Shown here: positions 54,126 to 62,370 of the stretch, in pieces
Layout of the letters: each line of letters starts with the position of its first letter
Position numbering within the stretch: position 1 is the stretch's first letter
Origin: Nocardia vinacea
GTDB taxonomy: Bacteria; Actinomycetota; Actinomycetes; Mycobacteriales; Mycobacteriaceae
Direction of reading: 5' to 3'
Length of the DNA stretch: 64,000 nt
Assembly: GCF_035920345.1 (NCBI RefSeq)
Contig: NZ_CP109149.1
Coordinates: 3,224,001-3,288,000, forward strand
Program-made: the position numbers and the translations under genes
The notes under the pieces: generated by a model
Databases searched by the model: none
What the model was told of the DNA's origin: nothing
The model's input: the letters and a program-made list of their open reading frames with translations, nothing else

Positions 54126-55076
54126 TCAGCTCTGCCCCCGCGACAGGGCGCGGATACTCGGTCCCGCCTTGATGCCCAACGCCTTTCCGACCGAATCGGC
54201 CTCCGCTATCGACCCCACGTCACGCAGATCCGCGAGTCCGGCATGCACGTCGATGCGGTCTTCTTCCAGCCCGATGGTGAGTGCTATGAGCTCACAGACC
54301 GCGGCGGGATCGTCGAGCTTCATGAAGTTCTGGCCGAGCAATCCCCGCCAGTGCTCGGCGATCTCGGGATCGTCGAAGTAGTTCGACTGGTTCGGCAGGA
54401 TGTAGTACACATGCCAGCGCTGGGCCAGTTCCCGATAGATCGATGCGACCTCGATATCGGTGCGCACGTGATCGCCGATGACGCCGCGGATATGGCGGCC
54501 CGCCAGCTTCGCCTTGTTCAGCTCGTCGCCGATGATGAACAGGTAGCCGCGCTTCCCGCGCCGCTCCCATGCGTCGGTCGCGACATGGGTGGCCATGAAA
54601 TACGCGGCCAGTTCATAACTTTCGGACTTCTGTCCGCCGCCACCACCCTCCAACAGGATATTGCGCAACTGCTCGTCCATCCGGTTGTCGGATTCGAACT
54701 GCCCGACCTGCAGCGGCACGCGGTCGGTATCGGCGTCGCCGATGGCGCCGAACATGATCTGCGGATCCGCCGCGTAGCCCTTGCGCTGCAGCAGCCCGTG
54801 CAATTTGCCGAGCTTGTCCTGCATGATCCGCGGCACCCGCCCCATCGATCCGGTGACGTCGAACAGCACCGCGATCGGCAGCGAGTTGCCGTGCTCGACC
54901 GAATCCCGGCATTCGCGCACGGTGACGCCGAGCGGTTCGAGCGCGGGATGCGCCCGCCAATCCGAATACGGCCGACCCTGCATCTCCGCCGTGTATCCGA
55001 AATCGTCCAGACCTCGACCGGCACGGAAGGTCTTGGCCGCGCGGTAGGCGGTGTCGTCCCAATGTCCGTATCCCAT
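54126..55076 (-). CDS. VWA-domain protein
   Basis: 316 residues. IAVLFDVTGSMGRVPRIM (about 68-85) holds the MIDAS motif (DxTxS variant of DxSxS) and MFGAIGDADTDRVPLQVGQF and YLFIIGDELN fit later strands of the von Willebrand factor A fold. The N-terminus (GYGHWDDTAYRAAKTFRAGR) is distinctive. Cytoplasmic; partner unknown. ATG at 55076 with AGGAAG upstream. First gene of a probable operon with the PurA paralog and Nudix regulator, behind a perfect palindrome. Confidence 0.85.
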   Translation of the reverse strand: MGYGHWDDTAYRAAKTFRAGRGLDDFGYTAEMQGRPYSDWRAHPALEPLGVTVRECRDSVEHGNSLPIAVLFDVTGSMGRVPRIMQDKLGKLHGLLQRKGYAADPQIMFGAIGDADTDRVPLQVGQFESDNRMDEQLRNILLEGGGGGQKSESYELAAYFMATHVATDAWERRGKRGYLFIIGDELNKAKLAGRHIRGVIGDHVRTDIEVASIYRELAQRWHVYYILPNQSNYFDDPEIAEHWRGLLGQNFMKLDDPAAVCELIALTIGLEEDRIDVHAGLADLRDVGSIAEADSVGKALGIKAGPSIRALSRGQS

Positions 55077-55100
55077 GTCGTCACTTCCTCTCGTGAGCTT

Positions 55101-55125
55101 AGTTTTAGTGTAGAAGACTAAAACT
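55101..55125. promoter_or_regulatory. Perfect 25-bp palindromic operator
   Basis: AGTTTTAGT and ACTAAAACT, perfectly complementary, around GTAGAAG, 25-50 bases upstream of the VWA start codon and A/T-rich in an otherwise high-GC sequence. Placement fits a repressor site over the promoter. The NrtR-like Nudix protein of the same gene group is the natural candidate to bind it; that link is inferred. Confidence 0.72.
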
Positions 55126-55181
55126 CGGCTCGTCAAGAGTCCGCTGGTCAGGACCAAGATCATCGAACCGGCGGAAGCCGC

Positions 55182-56141
55182 TCAGGCCTCTTGCCGCTCG
55201 CGCTTGTGCGCCTCACGCGCCAGCGCCCGGTCGCGCTGCTCCTCGAACTTGAGCACATCCTTGCCGAGCTGCTCGAGGAATAAGCCGAGCTCCTCGCGCG
55301 CCTGCTCACCGCGGGCCCCGAAGTCGTTGCGCTCGAAGATATTCCACTTGCGCAGCACCGGCGTGATGACCTCCTCGAGGTGCTGGCGCAGATCGTAGAT
55401 GCCGTGTTTGGCCATCAGCACGCTGTTGCGACGCCAGTTCGGCATGCCCGCCCCCGGCATCTGGAAGTTGCGAATGATCGCGGAGATCGCTAACAGCGCC
55501 TGGTCCGGAGCCAGATCGATGGCCGCACCGCAGAGGTTGCGGTAGAAGACCATGTGCAGGTTCTCGTCGGCGGAAATGCGCTGCAGCATCCGGTCGGCGA
55601 CCGCGTCGTTGCAGACCCGGCCGGTATTGCGGTGGCTGACCCTGGTCGCCAGTTCCTGGAAAGTCACGTAGGCGACACCGGGTAGGAATCCGTTGTCGTC
55701 CACCCCGGTCGGGTGCTGCACCCCGGCTGTCATACAGACCAACCGCGCATGTTCCAGCGCCACCGGGTCCACCCCGCGGGTGACGACGAGATAGTCACGC
55801 ATGACGGTCCCGTGCCGGTTCTCCTCGGCGGTCCACCGCCCTACCCAGGTGCCCCAGGCGCCGTCCTGGGAGAAGGATTCGGCGATCAGTCGGTGATAAG
55901 ACGGCAGATTGTCCTCGGTCAGCAGATTGGTGACCATCGCGGCTTTGGCCAGTTCACTCAACTGGGACTGCGCTGGCTCCCAATCGATTCCGCCCATCTC
56001 GGCGAAATTGCGGCCTTGGTCCCACGGCACATAGTCGTGCGGGTGCCAGTTCTTGGCTATCGATAGGTGGCGGTTGAGATTTTGTTCGGCAACGGGTTCG
56101 AGTTCGGTCAGCAACTCCAGCTGTGTCAAGGTACGTGTCAC
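55182..56141 (-). CDS. Acyl-ACP desaturase (DesA-type)
   Basis: 319 residues, soluble di-iron desaturase related to mycobacterial DesA1. Di-iron ligands appear in WTAEENRHG (EExxH) and RISADENLHMVFYRN (second ExxH), with helices such as LVVTRGVDPVALEHARLVCM between. It introduces a double bond into acyl chains on carrier protein for membrane or mycolic-acid precursors. GTG at 56141 with AGGAA upstream. Ends in a charged helix (AREAHKRERQEA). Single gene. Confidence 0.93.
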   Translation of the reverse strand: MTRTLTQLELLTELEPVAEQNLNRHLSIAKNWHPHDYVPWDQGRNFAEMGGIDWEPAQSQLSELAKAAMVTNLLTEDNLPSYHRLIAESFSQDGAWGTWVGRWTAEENRHGTVMRDYLVVTRGVDPVALEHARLVCMTAGVQHPTGVDDNGFLPGVAYVTFQELATRVSHRNTGRVCNDAVADRMLQRISADENLHMVFYRNLCGAAIDLAPDQALLAISAIIRNFQMPGAGMPNWRRNSVLMAKHGIYDLRQHLEEVITPVLRKWNIFERNDFGARGEQAREELGLFLEQLGKDVLKFEEQRDRALAREAHKRERQEA

Positions 56142-56329
56142 GATCGGATTCCTGTCATCGGATCAGGGGCTCTCCTCCAGAGTGCCCCCATTGCCGGGCC
56201 ACCGAAATCCCCTGCGGCTAATTCGTTTCACCGAAGGCGTGATGGCTCACTACTAATTGATCGCGAAGACGTGCCGACACGGTATCGGTGCGGACGGCGT
56301 GGCGAATACCGAATCTGCTGGGGTCCGAT

Positions 56330-57580
56330 CTACCCCGAGGTCGCAATCCAGCCGGCGATATCGGAGACAACCTGTCGATCAACATGTTGCGCCGGTCCGT
56401 ACTCCGCCGGAGTCGAAGGACCCACACCCGGAAAGAACAAGTGGTTATCGGCGTCGTACACCCGGATCGTCACCTCCGCCCGATCGGTCAGACCGGCCCG
56501 CCACCGCGACAAGTCGTCATCGACAGTGACCTGGTAATCCCGCCCACCCTGCAGGATGAACATCGGCTTACCCAGCGTCGCAGCTACCGCGACCGGGTCG
56601 TAGTCCCGCAAATCCAACCAATACGACGCAGGCAGCCCGAGGGGCAGTTCACTGGCCGGAGTCGACATCGTCAGCGCATTGTCGACCAATTGCGCCTGCC
56701 GAACGATCGCCTCGATCGCGGCCTGCGCGGCGACGCCACCATCGGGCTCCAAGGCGGCGAGGTAGCGCGTGACCCGCACCGCGGCCCAGTGCATCGGCGA
56801 GGCGTCACCGGCCAGGACGATCAACCCCGCCACCGCCGCTTCCGCGGCCGCGACCCGTGGCGCGACTTTCCCACCCATGCTGTGCCCCAGCACGAAGACC
56901 CGATCCGCATCGATAGCCGAGTTCGCACGCAGCGCCCGCACGGCCGCGACCGCGTGCGGCACGTATTCGTCGGTCATGGTGAACGATTCGAGCGCCGCGA
57001 CCGCACCGGCATGCGCATGAGTGACCTTGTCGAAACGCAACACCGCGATCCCGCGGCCGGCCAGTCCCCACGCAATATCCGCGAGCGGCTTATTGGAACC
57101 CGTCGTCATATCACGGTCGAACGGTCCCCCACCCGCGAGCAGCACAACCGCCGGGCACGGCCGGGGGCTCCGCGGCAGGCTGATGGTGCCCTGAACGACG
57201 AACGGCGGTTGCCCGATCGACACCTGCTCGTCGTCGAAGGACTCCGGCTCGGCGTAATCGGGTGGCTGCCACGGCGCGGCGGGCGGCGTCAGTTGCAGGC
57301 CGGTGAGGCGATCCGTTTCGTCGATTGTCATCCCGACCACAACCTCGCCATGTTCGAGTCGCACGGGCACGCGCACCACCCCGGCCGCACGCACCGCGGC
57401 ACCCACCTCGGCCACCGATCCGTACCGATCGACGATCGATTCCCAAGCGGCACCCAGCTTTTCGGCCGATGCCAGCGCTTGCAGTTGCGCCGCGAACATC
57501 GCGTGCACCTGCGCATACCGACCGGAGCACAGGTGCTCGACCACTTCGATGCCGGTGCGAGTGGGTGCGATCGACGACAT
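56330..57580 (-). CDS. Alpha/beta hydrolase with N-terminal DUF3887-like domain
   Basis: 416 residues. The first 110 (TGIEVVEHLCSGRYAQVHAM, LGAAWESIVDRYGSVAEVGA) resemble the DUF3887 helical domain often fused to dienelactone-hydrolase-like enzymes. The hydrolase part has VVLLAGGGPFDRDM, VFVLGHSMGGKVAPRVA (nucleophile Ser), FILQGGRDYQV (Asp) and DADNHLFF (His). Substrate unknown. ATG at 57580 with GGAGG 5 bases upstream. Divergent from an ArsR-type regulator that probably controls it. Confidence 0.87.
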   Translation of the reverse strand: MSSIAPTRTGIEVVEHLCSGRYAQVHAMFAAQLQALASAEKLGAAWESIVDRYGSVAEVGAAVRAAGVVRVPVRLEHGEVVVGMTIDETDRLTGLQLTPPAAPWQPPDYAEPESFDDEQVSIGQPPFVVQGTISLPRSPRPCPAVVLLAGGGPFDRDMTTGSNKPLADIAWGLAGRGIAVLRFDKVTHAHAGAVAALESFTMTDEYVPHAVAAVRALRANSAIDADRVFVLGHSMGGKVAPRVAAAEAAVAGLIVLAGDASPMHWAAVRVTRYLAALEPDGGVAAQAAIEAIVRQAQLVDNALTMSTPASELPLGLPASYWLDLRDYDPVAVAATLGKPMFILQGGRDYQVTVDDDLSRWRAGLTDRAEVTIRVYDADNHLFFPGVGPSTPAEYGPAQHVDRQVVSDIAGWIATSG

Positions 57581-57661
57581 CGAATCCTCCTGCTCTCCGG
57601 GCAAATCAGCCGGGATTAATCTCAACTTTGCGAACAGTATCAGAGATGAGAACATTGCTCC

Positions 57662-58201
57662 ATGGACCCGATGGAGCTACTCGCCCACCCCGTGCGACTG
57701 CGGATCGTGCATGCCCTCGCCGGGGGCAGCGTGCTGACAACCGCACAGCTCAGCGCCCGCATGCCCGATATCTCGAAGGCCACCGTGTACCGGCATGTAG
57801 ACCTGCTCGCCGACCACGACATCCTCGAAGTGGCCCGGGAACAACGAGTGCGTGGTGTGGTGGAACGCGGCTACCGCCTGCGACGCGAGCGCGCGGTGGT
57901 CGATGCCGAAACCGGGACGCCCGCCGACCATCGCCGGATCTTCCCCATCGCCATGGCCACCTTGCTGGCCGAATTCCAGGCCTACCTGCAAAGCGATGAC
58001 GCAGACCCGGTCGGCGATCTGGTCGGCTATCGCCAGCATGCGGTATGGCTCAGCCGCGACGAACTCACCGAACTCATCACCGACCTGCGGGCAGCGATCC
58101 TGCCCCGACTGTCCAATGCGGCGACCGAAGACCGCGTGCCGTACCTGCTGAGCCCGATCCTCTTTCCGCTGGCCCAGGCACTGGAGGGCGACGGGACGTG
58201 A
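57662..58201 (+). CDS. ArsR-type winged-helix regulator
   Basis: 179 residues. The N-terminus is a clear winged helix (MDPMELLAHPVRLRIVHALA, LTTAQLSARMPDISKATVYR, HVDLLADHDILEVAREQRVR), the rest an all-alpha ligand or dimer domain. Divergent from the hydrolase gene with 81 bases between the start codons; TCTCA/TGAGA half-sites lie in the gap but no strong palindrome. ATG at 57662. Confidence 0.85.
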   Translation: MDPMELLAHPVRLRIVHALAGGSVLTTAQLSARMPDISKATVYRHVDLLADHDILEVAREQRVRGVVERGYRLRRERAVVDAETGTPADHRRIFPIAMATLLAEFQAYLQSDDADPVGDLVGYRQHAVWLSRDELTELITDLRAAILPRLSNAATEDRVPYLLSPILFPLAQALEGDGT

Positions 58202-58237
58202 CGCCGACCGGATACAAGTCACTGTCCGGTAATCGGC

Positions 58238-58603
58238 TCAGGCGGCCGACACCAGAGCCACCGCGGCGACCGTCTCGATAATGCAGTAGAACCAGTTGGG
58301 GTAGAAGGCGACTCGCTCATCGAGTATCGCGGATACGATGCGGCCGAACGCCATTCCCCCCAGTGCGGCACCGATGGTAACCATGATTCCGGTGCGCAGG
58401 GCTCCGTCGTGGGTGGCCGCGACCGCCAGCATCGCCGCCATCGCGAGACCGAATCCGCCATAGACGGCACGGATCTCGTAGCGCGCCTCGGTTTGCTCGA
58501 GACGAATGCCGAAGGGGCGGATCAGTGCTGCGGGGGCCGCGAGGGCATACACACCCATCGCGAGGAAGAACACGCCGATGACGGTATTGACGGCAATTGC
58601 CAA
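58238..58603 (-). CDS. DUF4345-like small membrane protein
   Basis: 121 residues, four membrane helices (VIGVFFLAMGVYALAAPAAL, RAVYGGFGLAMAAMLAVAAT, GIMVTIGAALGGMAFGRIVS, FYCIIETVAAVALVSAA). The EIRAVYGG motif after the first helix is typical of DUF4345. Start is a TTG at 58603 with GGAG 6 bases upstream. Function unknown. Confidence 0.82.
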   Translation of the reverse strand: MAIAVNTVIGVFFLAMGVYALAAPAALIRPFGIRLEQTEARYEIRAVYGGFGLAMAAMLAVAATHDGALRTGIMVTIGAALGGMAFGRIVSAILDERVAFYPNWFYCIIETVAAVALVSAA

Positions 58604-58675
58604 GGGAATCTCCTGTTCGAGTCGGAAGGCCAGCTTGCTCGACCAGAGCGCGCACCCGCTTCCACAAACGTGCGG

Positions 58676-59947
58676 TCAGTCCCCGTTGTAGTGCAGCGAG
58701 CGCCAGGCTTCGATCGCCCAATCCAATTGCGTCCCGGGAACACTGATCGTGACGAGCAGCAATTCACCATTGCGGCGACTGGCGATCCCCTGCACGCCGA
58801 CCTCGTCACCGTCCTCCGAGGGCAACCACCATCCGTCACCGGGACCACCGCTGACCGGTTCGCCGCGATGACCCGCGGTCGCATTAGCACCGTATTGCAG
58901 CATCGCGGCCGGTGGCGGCCCGGTTTTCGGGTCGCCGACGCGCAGGATGGTGATCTCGATCTGGCGGGTGCCGTCCCAGGCCCACCACCGATCGCCATCC
59001 CAGCCGTAGGTGAAATCGCCGGGAATCCGCAGGCTCCACCCCGATACCGGTGTGGTGTGCACCGGGCGGCGACGGTAGCCGAGCGCCACCTGGTCCGCCG
59101 CGGCGGCCCGCGCGGACAGATCGGTGGGCGCACCCGCCGCGATGGCGGCCGAATCCGCGAGCAGCAGCCGTAATTCGTGCCAGGCCGCCCACGGCAGCTC
59201 CAGCGCCGCGTCGAGCCGGTGCGCCTCGGCGAGCAAGGCATCGGCCTGATGCAGTGCGGGCGTGTCGTCGGCGTCCGATGGTGCCCGCCAACGCACGTCG
59301 TTCCACATGATGCCGATCGCGGTATTGCGAATCGTCGGCGCGGTCCAACCGTCCTCCCACCACGGAAAGAACGCGCGCGCGGCCGCCTCGTCGCCATCGC
59401 GGACGGCCTGGAACCAGTCGCGATCGCGCGGCCCCAACCAGCTCGCGGCCAGCCCGTCGTAGTCGAAACGGTCACTGCCGAGCGACAATCCGATCGAAAC
59501 CCACGCATCCTCCGCCGGAACTTCGGTCAGGACCGTTTCCGCGAGACTGCGGATCCACACCAGATAGTCGTGTTCGACCTCGGCGCGGTCATCGCCCAAT
59601 CCGAGCGGATCCTCGGTCCCCTCGTCCCACACGATGTCGAATCGCCGACCCATTTCGTGCAGCACCGCCGCGACGTGCCGGTGATAGCCCGGCCCGGCCG
59701 ACGCACAACCCGCGCTCACCACCACCTGCCCGTGCGCCGCACGCAGATCGACAGGTTCGGCCGCCGGATGCAGCACGGCCAGCAGGCGATCTCCGGAGAC
59801 CTCCACCGATTTCCGCAGTGGCGCCGACGTGGCGGTCCAGTCGACCCGCGCACCAGCCGGGCCGGTCAGCAGCCACTCCCCCACCTGATCGAGGAAGTCC
59901 GCGGTGGGCGCGCGACATACCCCCGCCGCGTGCAACTCGATTCCCAT
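58676..59947 (-). CDS. Hypothetical protein
   Basis: 423 residues, soluble, acidic and Trp-rich. Stretches include VDWTATSAPLRKSVEVSGDR, YHRHVAAVLHEMGRRFDIVW and GWSLRIPGDFTYGWDGDRWW. The C-terminal part (LLLVTISVPGTQLDWAIEAW) is strand-rich. No family recognised. ATG at 59947 (MGIELHAAGVCRAP); upstream frame overlaps the next gene and was rejected. It lies 79 bases after the HEAT-like gene on the same strand and the two may be co-transcribed. Confidence 0.75.
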   Translation of the reverse strand: MGIELHAAGVCRAPTADFLDQVGEWLLTGPAGARVDWTATSAPLRKSVEVSGDRLLAVLHPAAEPVDLRAAHGQVVVSAGCASAGPGYHRHVAAVLHEMGRRFDIVWDEGTEDPLGLGDDRAEVEHDYLVWIRSLAETVLTEVPAEDAWVSIGLSLGSDRFDYDGLAASWLGPRDRDWFQAVRDGDEAAARAFFPWWEDGWTAPTIRNTAIGIMWNDVRWRAPSDADDTPALHQADALLAEAHRLDAALELPWAAWHELRLLLADSAAIAAGAPTDLSARAAAADQVALGYRRRPVHTTPVSGWSLRIPGDFTYGWDGDRWWAWDGTRQIEITILRVGDPKTGPPPAAMLQYGANATAGHRGEPVSGGPGDGWWLPSEDGDEVGVQGIASRRNGELLLVTISVPGTQLDWAIEAWRSLHYNGD

Positions 59948-60026
59948 GGATACACATCCTTGTGTCCGCGTTCCGGCGGCGAAAGTCAGGACCCTACACC
60001 TACTCTGCGGACGTGGGACCGAGCGG

Positions 60027-61304
60027 TTACTGCTCGACGAGCCGCCGACAGCCGTCCCGACCGCCGGGCAGACCCACGGTATCGAGCCAGCGTTCGAGTT
60101 GACCGAGCTGCCAGAGATCATCGATCTCCACCAGTACCGCGAGGAACGACAGCTGGGCGGCGGACAGCTCCGATCCGACGCCTACGGTATCCGGAAAGGC
60201 TCTGTGCAGGAAGGAAATACAGTCGTAGTGCACGGTGCTCGGATTCGCCGCCCACGCGGCTTCGATCGCGGCGGGCAGCAGCGTCTCGAAATCATCGACA
60301 CGGCTGACGAGTTCGCGGATGACATCGTGGCGCAGCCAGCCGTCCTGTCCGGGCAGATGGCGATCGAACCACCGGTCGATGACCTCCGGATGCTCCAGCG
60401 CGGCAAGCAGTTCGTCGGTGGCACGCTGTTCGGCGGCGAATGCAGGCGCGAGGGCGGCGCAGGTGCGCACACCGGGATGGGCATCGGCGAGCAGTTGCTC
60501 CGGACGGCCGCCGTTCAGGCCGGAAATCCGTGCGGCAGTGGCTCGTTCGACCGGATCCGACATGGCCGGCGCGATCTCGTCCAGCCGCTGCAGCAGCGCG
60601 GCCCGCTTCTCGGCATAGGCCGGATGCGCGGTGAGTTCGATCATCGCGCGCAGCGCGGCCATGCGCACCATCACATCCGGATCGTCGAACAGGGGCGCGA
60701 CCGCCTCGATCACGCCGGGAACAACTGCGCGACAAGCGATCTCGTCCCTGGCCCGCATTGCCGCCCGGAATTCGTGGTCATCGATGGCGGCCAGCAAGCC
60801 CGGTGGCGTCGGAACATGCTCCACTAGAAGGGCATTCGCGGGATCGGGCCCCAATTCCAGTAGCCCGGCGCGCCGATTCGCCTTGACGCGCTGCAGATCC
60901 TCTTCGGTACGACCGGATGGATAGGCCTCGGCGTACAACTGCTCATCGGAGATCCCCGAACAACACCCCTGCGCGAAGACCTCGAGATAGTCCAGCAGCG
61001 CGACGCGCAACGGTCGCGGGCCCGGATCCCACGGCAGTATGTCCTCGACCTTCATCTCGGTATGCGGACGCGCCAGCAGTTCGGCCACGATCGCGACGAA
61101 CGGCGCGGTCGCGGAGTACACACTGCCCTGATGCAATAGCGCGGCGTCGAGATAGCCGACCGCGTCGACACAGGACTCGGCATCACCGTCCATCAGCGCC
61201 CGCAGGTGCGCCGGAGCATCCGCCGCCGGGCCGTAAGCATGTTCCAGCTCGGCCCAATCGACATCGGCTATCGCCCGCAACACCGGATCCATCGGATTGA
61301 TCAT
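60027..61304 (-). CDS. HEAT-repeat-like hypothetical protein
   Basis: 425 residues, nearly all helical with repeating paired helices, e.g. VIEAVAPLFDDPDVMVRMAA, LRAMIELTAHPAYAEKRAAL, LLADAHPGVRTCAALAPAFA and LLAALEHPEVIDRWFDRHLP. The DPDVMVRMAA and HPGVRTCAA turns are like HEAT or Armadillo-like repeats, a protein-binding scaffold. Binding partner unknown. ATG at 61304 chosen (61292 also possible). Confidence 0.75.
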   Translation of the reverse strand: MINPMDPVLRAIADVDWAELEHAYGPAADAPAHLRALMDGDAESCVDAVGYLDAALLHQGSVYSATAPFVAIVAELLARPHTEMKVEDILPWDPGPRPLRVALLDYLEVFAQGCCSGISDEQLYAEAYPSGRTEEDLQRVKANRRAGLLELGPDPANALLVEHVPTPPGLLAAIDDHEFRAAMRARDEIACRAVVPGVIEAVAPLFDDPDVMVRMAALRAMIELTAHPAYAEKRAALLQRLDEIAPAMSDPVERATAARISGLNGGRPEQLLADAHPGVRTCAALAPAFAAEQRATDELLAALEHPEVIDRWFDRHLPGQDGWLRHDVIRELVSRVDDFETLLPAAIEAAWAANPSTVHYDCISFLHRAFPDTVGVGSELSAAQLSFLAVLVEIDDLWQLGQLERWLDTVGLPGGRDGCRRLVEQ

Positions 61305-61357
61305 GCTGCAGCCGAGCACGTCGATCAACTCGAGCGAAACACTTGCGTTACCCGAAC

Positions 61358-61876
61358 CTACGGCGCCGGTTCCAGATGATCGCCGATCAGCATGGTTCCC
61401 GGTCCACGCTGTGCGCCGGGACCATGCTGCCAGTCCACATTGTCGGCGGTGAGCGGCGCGCCGCAGTCACGGCAGACCACTACCCCGGACGTGGGATGTC
61501 CGCAATCGCGATGCACGACCAGCGCGGGCGGCCCCGCAGGCCCGGCGAGCCACTTATCGCCCCACGTGATGAGCATCGTGAGCACCGGATACAGATCGCG
61601 CCCCTGCTCGGTGAGCACATATTCGTGGCGCACCGGATTCGTTTGATAGGCCCTGGCCTGGACGATCCCGTACTGCCGCAACGCATCCAGACGCGCGGTC
61701 AGGACATTGGAGGCGATGCCCAGATCGCGGCGGATGTCCTCGAACCGGTTCACCCCGACGAACAGGTCGCGCAGGATCAAAGGCGTCCACCGCTCCCCGA
61801 CCACGTCGAGCGTTCGCGCGATCGAGCACACAATGTCGGACATGGCAGCTTTTGGCACCCACCCATCGTAGTCCAT
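61358..61876 (-). CDS. HxlR-family transcriptional regulator
   Basis: 172 residues. SIARTLDVVGERWTPLILRD, GVNRFEDIRRDLGIASNVLT, ARLDALRQYGIVQARAYQTN and VRHEYVLTEQGRDLYPVL are the HxlR winged helix. The C-terminus adds HRDCGHPTSGVVVCRDCGAP, with CxxC-like cysteines that could bind zinc. Start uncertain: ATG at 61876 or 61843. Divergent from the SnoaL-like gene; AGTG-N4-CACT lies at 61888-61899. Confidence 0.87.
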   Translation of the reverse strand: MDYDGWVPKAAMSDIVCSIARTLDVVGERWTPLILRDLFVGVNRFEDIRRDLGIASNVLTARLDALRQYGIVQARAYQTNPVRHEYVLTEQGRDLYPVLTMLITWGDKWLAGPAGPPALVVHRDCGHPTSGVVVCRDCGAPLTADNVDWQHGPGAQRGPGTMLIGDHLEPAP

Positions 61877-61938
61877 TGCTTTTTGCAAGTGACTCCACTA
61901 CGTTGCGAAACAACCAACTGTGAAGGGGTGATCGAGAC

Positions 61939-62370
61939 ATGTCCGATGCTGTGGCGCGGTTTCGCGAGGCGACGGAGGCCAGCGATTTCGATGCGCTGAT
62001 AACGACCCTCACACCCGATGCCGCGCTGACCTCTCCGGTCTCCGGCAGGTTGGTCTTCCGCGGTCACCAGGATCTGCGCATCCTGCTGGCCGCGGCGTAC
62101 GGCAGCCTCGGCGGGCTGCGCTGGACCGAGCACATCGGCGAGGGTGCGCGCCGAGTTCTGCTCGCCGAGGCCGCCGTCGGACCATTCCGGATGACCGAGG
62201 CCATGATCCTCGAATTGGCCGCCGACGGCCGCATCCGCCGGCTCGAACCACACCTGCGGCCCTGGCTCCCGCTGACCCTGCTTGCGGTGAAGCTGGCGCC
62301 GCGCCTACTTCGTCATCCGGGCGTCATGCGGCGCGCGCTGTCACGTTTCGACCAACCCGTCGCCGGTTAG
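61939..62370 (+). CDS. SnoaL/NTF2-like protein
   Basis: 143 residues. FREATEASDFDALITTLTPD, AALTSPVSGRLVFRGHQDLR and MILELAADGRIRRLEPHLRP give the NTF2-like alpha+beta barrel of the SnoaL/polyketide-cyclase-like superfamily. Members include enzymes and binding proteins; function here unknown. Divergent from and probably regulated by the HxlR gene. Its 3' end overlaps the convergent ABC-F gene by 30 bases. Confidence 0.8.
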   Translation: MSDAVARFREATEASDFDALITTLTPDAALTSPVSGRLVFRGHQDLRILLAAAYGSLGGLRWTEHIGEGARRVLLAEAAVGPFRMTEAMILELAADGRIRRLEPHLRPWLPLTLLAVKLAPRLLRHPGVMRRALSRFDQPVAG

